Assembly: GCA_964346355.1 (NCBI GenBank) | Contig: CAYFUH010000052.1 | Location: 1-8,373 of the forward strand | Length of the DNA stretch: 8,373 bases | From: UBA6115 sp964346355 | Lineage (GTDB): Bacteria; Bacillota; Clostridia; Christensenellales; Aristaeellaceae | Direction of reading: 5' to 3' | Shown: piece after piece, positions 6,199 through 8,373 of the stretch | Numbering within the stretch: the first letter of the stretch is position 1 | Layout of the letters: each line of letters starts with the position of its first letter | Made by a program: the position numbers and the translations under genes | Notes under the pieces: generated by a model | Told to the model about the DNA's origin: nothing | The model's input: only the letters and a program-made list of their open reading frames with translations | Database searches by the model: none

Positions 6199-7236
6199 AT
6201 GAAAAAGTTTGTTGTGCTGCTGCTGTCCGTCCTGCTGGCGCTGTCTGCAACCGCAGCCCTTGCGCAGGGGACAGTCAATGTGTTCAACTGGGAAGACTAT
6301 ATCAACGAGGACGTCATCCGCCTGTTTGAGGAGGAGACCGGCATCCGGGTGGAGTACATGAACTTCACGCTCAATGAGGACATGATGGTGCAGGTGCGCA
6401 CCAGCCCGGGCAAGTTTGATGTGGTGTTCCCCTCCGACTACGCCATTGAGCGCATGATCGCGGAGGACCTTTTACAACCGATCGATTTTGATAAGGTGCC
6501 CAACGCCGCGCAGATTCTGGACTGGCTGCAAACGCCGGATTATGACCCCAACCACGAGTACTCCGTGCCCTACATGTGGGGGACGGTGGGCATTTTGTAT
6601 GACACCACCAAGGTGGACGAGCCCATCACCTCCTGGGGCGCCTTGTTTGATGAGAAGTACGAGGACCAGGTGTTCATGCTGGATTCCCCGCGGGATACCC
6701 TGGGCATCGCGCTGAAGTACCTGGGCTACTCCGTCAACTCCAAGGACCCGGCGCAGATCAAGGAAGCCGCGGACCTGTTGATTGATCAAAAGCAAAAGCG
6801 CATCGTCAAAGCCTACCAGGTGGACGAAACCAAGGACAAAATGGTGGCGGGCGAGGCGACACTGGCCCTGGTCTGGTCCGGGGACGCGCAGTACGCCATC
6901 AACCTCAACCCCAACCTGGCCTATGTGGTGCCAGAGGAGGGCAGCAACGTGTGGGTGGACGGCATGGTGATCCCTGCCACCGCGCCCAACGCGGACAACG
7001 CGCATAAGTTTATTGATTTTCTGTCCCGCCCCGACATCGCCCGGATGAATGTGGAATACATCGAGTACTCCACGCCCAACGTGGGCGCGATTGAGCTGAT
7101 GGGGGAGGACTACAAGGACAACCCCAACCTCAACCCCGCGCAGGAGATCATTGACAACTGCGAGTTCTTCCACGACAACCACGATGTAAAAGTGCTGTAT
7201 GACACCTTCTGGGGTATGGTGAAAAACGCCAGATAA
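6199..7236 (+). CDS. potD: Spermidine/putrescine-binding protein PotD
   Basis: Extracytoplasmic binding protein of 345 residues that delivers polyamine to PotBC. The signal peptide is MKK plus a hydrophobic core (4-19), with a likely signal peptidase I site after ALA (20-22) before Q23. There is no cysteine near it, so no lipobox. Compared from memory with E. coli PotD, ligand-contacting aromatic and acidic residues are kept: W31 and Y34 in FNWEDY, Y81 in PSDYA, W226 in LVWSGDA, and W252 and D254 in VWVDGM. At the acidic pair D168/E171 of E. coli, the aligned stretch LDSPRD (161-166) appears to carry S163 and D166. This may alter preference between spermidine and putrescine. ATG 6199 follows GAGGAG (6189-6194) by four bases, 11 bases after potC. 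It is the last gene before the operon terminator. Confidence 0.93.
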   Translation: MKKFVVLLLSVLLALSATAALAQGTVNVFNWEDYINEDVIRLFEEETGIRVEYMNFTLNEDMMVQVRTSPGKFDVVFPSDYAIERMIAEDLLQPIDFDKVPNAAQILDWLQTPDYDPNHEYSVPYMWGTVGILYDTTKVDEPITSWGALFDEKYEDQVFMLDSPRDTLGIALKYLGYSVNSKDPAQIKEAADLLIDQKQKRIVKAYQVDETKDKMVAGEATLALVWSGDAQYAINLNPNLAYVVPEEGSNVWVDGMVIPATAPNADNAHKFIDFLSRPDIARMNVEYIEYSTPNVGAIELMGEDYKDNPNLNPAQEIIDNCEFFHDNHDVKVLYDTFWGMVKNAR

Positions 7237-7240
7237 TGGT

Positions 7241-7275
7241 AAACTCCATGTAGGACAATCCTGCATGGAGTTTTT
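7241..7275 (+). terminator. Rho-independent terminator of the polyamine operon
   Basis: AAACTCCATGTAGGA (7241-7255) pairs with TCCTGCATGGAGTTT (7259-7273) around the three-base loop CAA. This gives 15 pairs with a single T-G wobble, followed by a T run (7271-7275). It begins four bases after the potD stop codon and ends about 31 bases before the galE start. Confidence 0.93.
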
Positions 7276-7293
7276 CTATGCCAAAAAACGTAA

Positions 7294-7298
7294 GGGGG
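7294..7298 (+). promoter_or_regulatory. Ribosome binding site that fixes the galE start
   Basis: GGGGG (7294-7298, within AAGGGGG) lies eight bases before ATG 7307. The in-frame ATG at 7265 falls inside the terminator stem and has no binding site, and the in-frame GTG at 7301 is only two bases from the G run. The ATG at 7307 also puts the dinucleotide-binding fold at the normal distance from the N-terminus. Confidence 0.75.
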
Positions 7299-7306
7299 AC
7301 GTGAAG

Positions 7307-8320
7307 ATGACAATTCTGGTCACAGGGGGCGCGGGCTATATCGGTTCCCATACCTGCCTGGAGCTGCTGGACGCGGGCTATGAGGTGGTGGTCGTGGACA
7401 ACCTGCGCAACAGCGACGCGGAAAGCCTGAACCGGGTCATACAGTTAACCGGCAAGCCCATCACCTTTTACCAGTTTGACGCGCGGGATGAGGCAAAGCT
7501 GGACGAGGTGTTTTCAAAGCACAAGATCTCCTGCGTCATCCACTTCGCGGGCTTAAAAGCGGTGGGCGAATCCGTCAGCATCCCCCTCACCTATTACCAC
7601 AACAACCTGGTGAGCACAATGGCCCTTTGCGCTGTGATGAAAAAGCACAATGTCAACAACTTTATCTTTTCCTCCTCTGCCACTGTGTACGCGCAGGATA
7701 ATGAAATGCCGCTCAATGAAGAGGGGCACCTGGGCTGCACCAACCCCTATGGCTGGACAAAGTTCATGTGCGAGCAGATCTTAAAGGACATCGCGGTGGC
7801 GGAACCGGCGTTCTCGGTGGTGCTGCTGCGCTATTTCAACCCCATCGGCGCGCACCCCAGCGGCATGATCGGGGAGGACCCGGCCGGCATCCCCAACAAC
7901 CTGCTGCCCTATATCACGCAAACAGCGCTGGGCCGGCTTAAGAGGCTGACGGTGCACGGGGATGATTATGACACCCAGGACGGCACCGGCGTGCGCGACT
8001 ATATCCATGTGGTGGACCTGGCTAAAGGGCACTTAAAGGCAGTGGAATACGCGCGCAAGCACCAGGGCTGCGAGGCGGTCAACCTGGGCACGGGCGTAGG
8101 TTACAGCGTGCTTCAAATCCTGCACGCCTTTGAAACAGAAAACGATGTGAAGGTGCCCTATGTGATCGGCCCGCGCCGCCCGGGCGACATCGCAACCGTG
8201 TACGCCGACCCGCAAAAGGCCAAGGACATGCTGGGCTGGGAAGCTGAGCTGGGCATCAAGGACATGGTCCGCGACGCGTGGAACTGGCAGCAAAAAAATC
8301 CGACCGGTTACAAAAAATAA
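7307..8320 (+). CDS. galE: UDP-glucose 4-epimerase GalE
   Basis: Cytoplasmic NAD-dependent enzyme interconverting UDP-glucose and UDP-galactose, used in galactose catabolism and in supplying sugars for surface polysaccharides. The protein is 337 residues, matching E. coli GalE (338). The N-terminal Rossmann motif GGAGYIG (7-13) binds NAD. D31 and N32 in VDNLRNS are the usual adenosine-ribose contacts. The catalytic set is intact: S124 in FSSSATVY, and Y148 and K152 in YGWTK. AGLKAVGESV (81-90) and RYFNPIGAHPSG (175-186) are strongly GalE-specific. The position equivalent to E. coli Y299 and human C307, which gates acceptance of N-acetylated sugars, appears to be V298 in IATVYAD. The gene lies behind the polyamine-operon terminator and no promoter is evident in the short gap. 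It has no obvious functional link with the pot genes. Confidence 0.94.
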   Translation: MTILVTGGAGYIGSHTCLELLDAGYEVVVVDNLRNSDAESLNRVIQLTGKPITFYQFDARDEAKLDEVFSKHKISCVIHFAGLKAVGESVSIPLTYYHNNLVSTMALCAVMKKHNVNNFIFSSSATVYAQDNEMPLNEEGHLGCTNPYGWTKFMCEQILKDIAVAEPAFSVVLLRYFNPIGAHPSGMIGEDPAGIPNNLLPYITQTALGRLKRLTVHGDDYDTQDGTGVRDYIHVVDLAKGHLKAVEYARKHQGCEAVNLGTGVGYSVLQILHAFETENDVKVPYVIGPRRPGDIATVYADPQKAKDMLGWEAELGIKDMVRDAWNWQQKNPTGYKK

Positions 8321-8373
8321 ACCTGATTTATCTAATACTAAACTCATTCATTAACGCTTTGATGAACCGGTCT

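Noticed and set aside
7232..7237. GATAAT at the end of potD as a -10 box for galE.
   Set aside because: No acceptable -35 lies 16-18 bases upstream, and transcription from there would run straight into the terminator hairpin.
6472..7266. A minus-strand open frame of 264 codons opposite potD.
   Set aside because: Potential coding opposite a clear PotD gene is a GC-driven shadow; its start would lie in the terminator and no ribosome binding site is evident.
8302..8372. Inverted repeat GACCGGTT (8302-8309) and AACCGGTC (8365-8372) around the end of galE.
   Set aside because: The core ACCGGT is itself a palindrome, so the match carries little information. The 55-base gap and lack of a T run do not make a terminator. 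The window ends here, so a fuller structure cannot be judged.
8321..8373. Bases after galE, searched for a terminator or new gene.
   Set aside because: The stretch is more AT-rich than the rest, and the only visible hairpin is a five-pair TTCAT/ATGAA stem without a T run. Nothing can be called.

Overview
The window is about 60% GC with gene-dense, all plus-strand coding. Purine-rich ribosome binding sites (GGAGG/AGGGGG), clear sigma-A-type promoters, factor-independent terminators and the gene order regulator-potA-potB-potC-potD suggest a relatively GC-rich Firmicute, most likely of the Clostridia. This placement is an inference from style and gene order, since no rRNA or other phylogenetic marker is present. 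No mobile element, CRISPR array, tRNA or phage gene is visible, and base composition is even throughout.

Layout: (1) 2-310 is the C-terminal end of a MalG-type sugar ABC transporter permease, closed by a strong hairpin terminator (335-366). (2) 517-2598 is a stand-alone elongation factor G paralogue with its own extended -10 promoter (431-459), a possible 5'-terminal mRNA hairpin and its own terminator (2641-2670). Its G domain departs from canonical EF-G in switch I, switch II and the NKxD motif. (3) 2771-7236 is a five-gene polyamine uptake operon: an XRE-cupin (PuuR-like) regulator, then potA, potB, potC and potD. A near-consensus promoter (2693-2721) drives it, a palindrome that may be the operator lies in its leader, and a 15-bp-stem terminator ends it (7241-7275). 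(4) 7307-8320 is galE, UDP-glucose 4-epimerase, followed by 53 bases in which nothing clear is visible.

How they work together: PotD would capture spermidine or putrescine outside the membrane, PotB and PotC form the channel, and the PotA dimer supplies ATP hydrolysis. The first gene is probably a polyamine- or redox-type sensor that tunes the operon, as XRE-cupin proteins often do beside their target transport genes. The pot genes overlap or abut tightly, which points to translational coupling. The EF-G paralogue, the sugar permease and galE are separate transcription units with no evident link to polyamine uptake.

I see no previously undescribed system here. Points worth a second look are the atypical GTPase motifs of the EF-G paralogue, a PotD signal peptide without a lipobox cysteine, an enlarged PotB N-terminus, the leader palindrome, and a valine at the GalE substrate-gating position.
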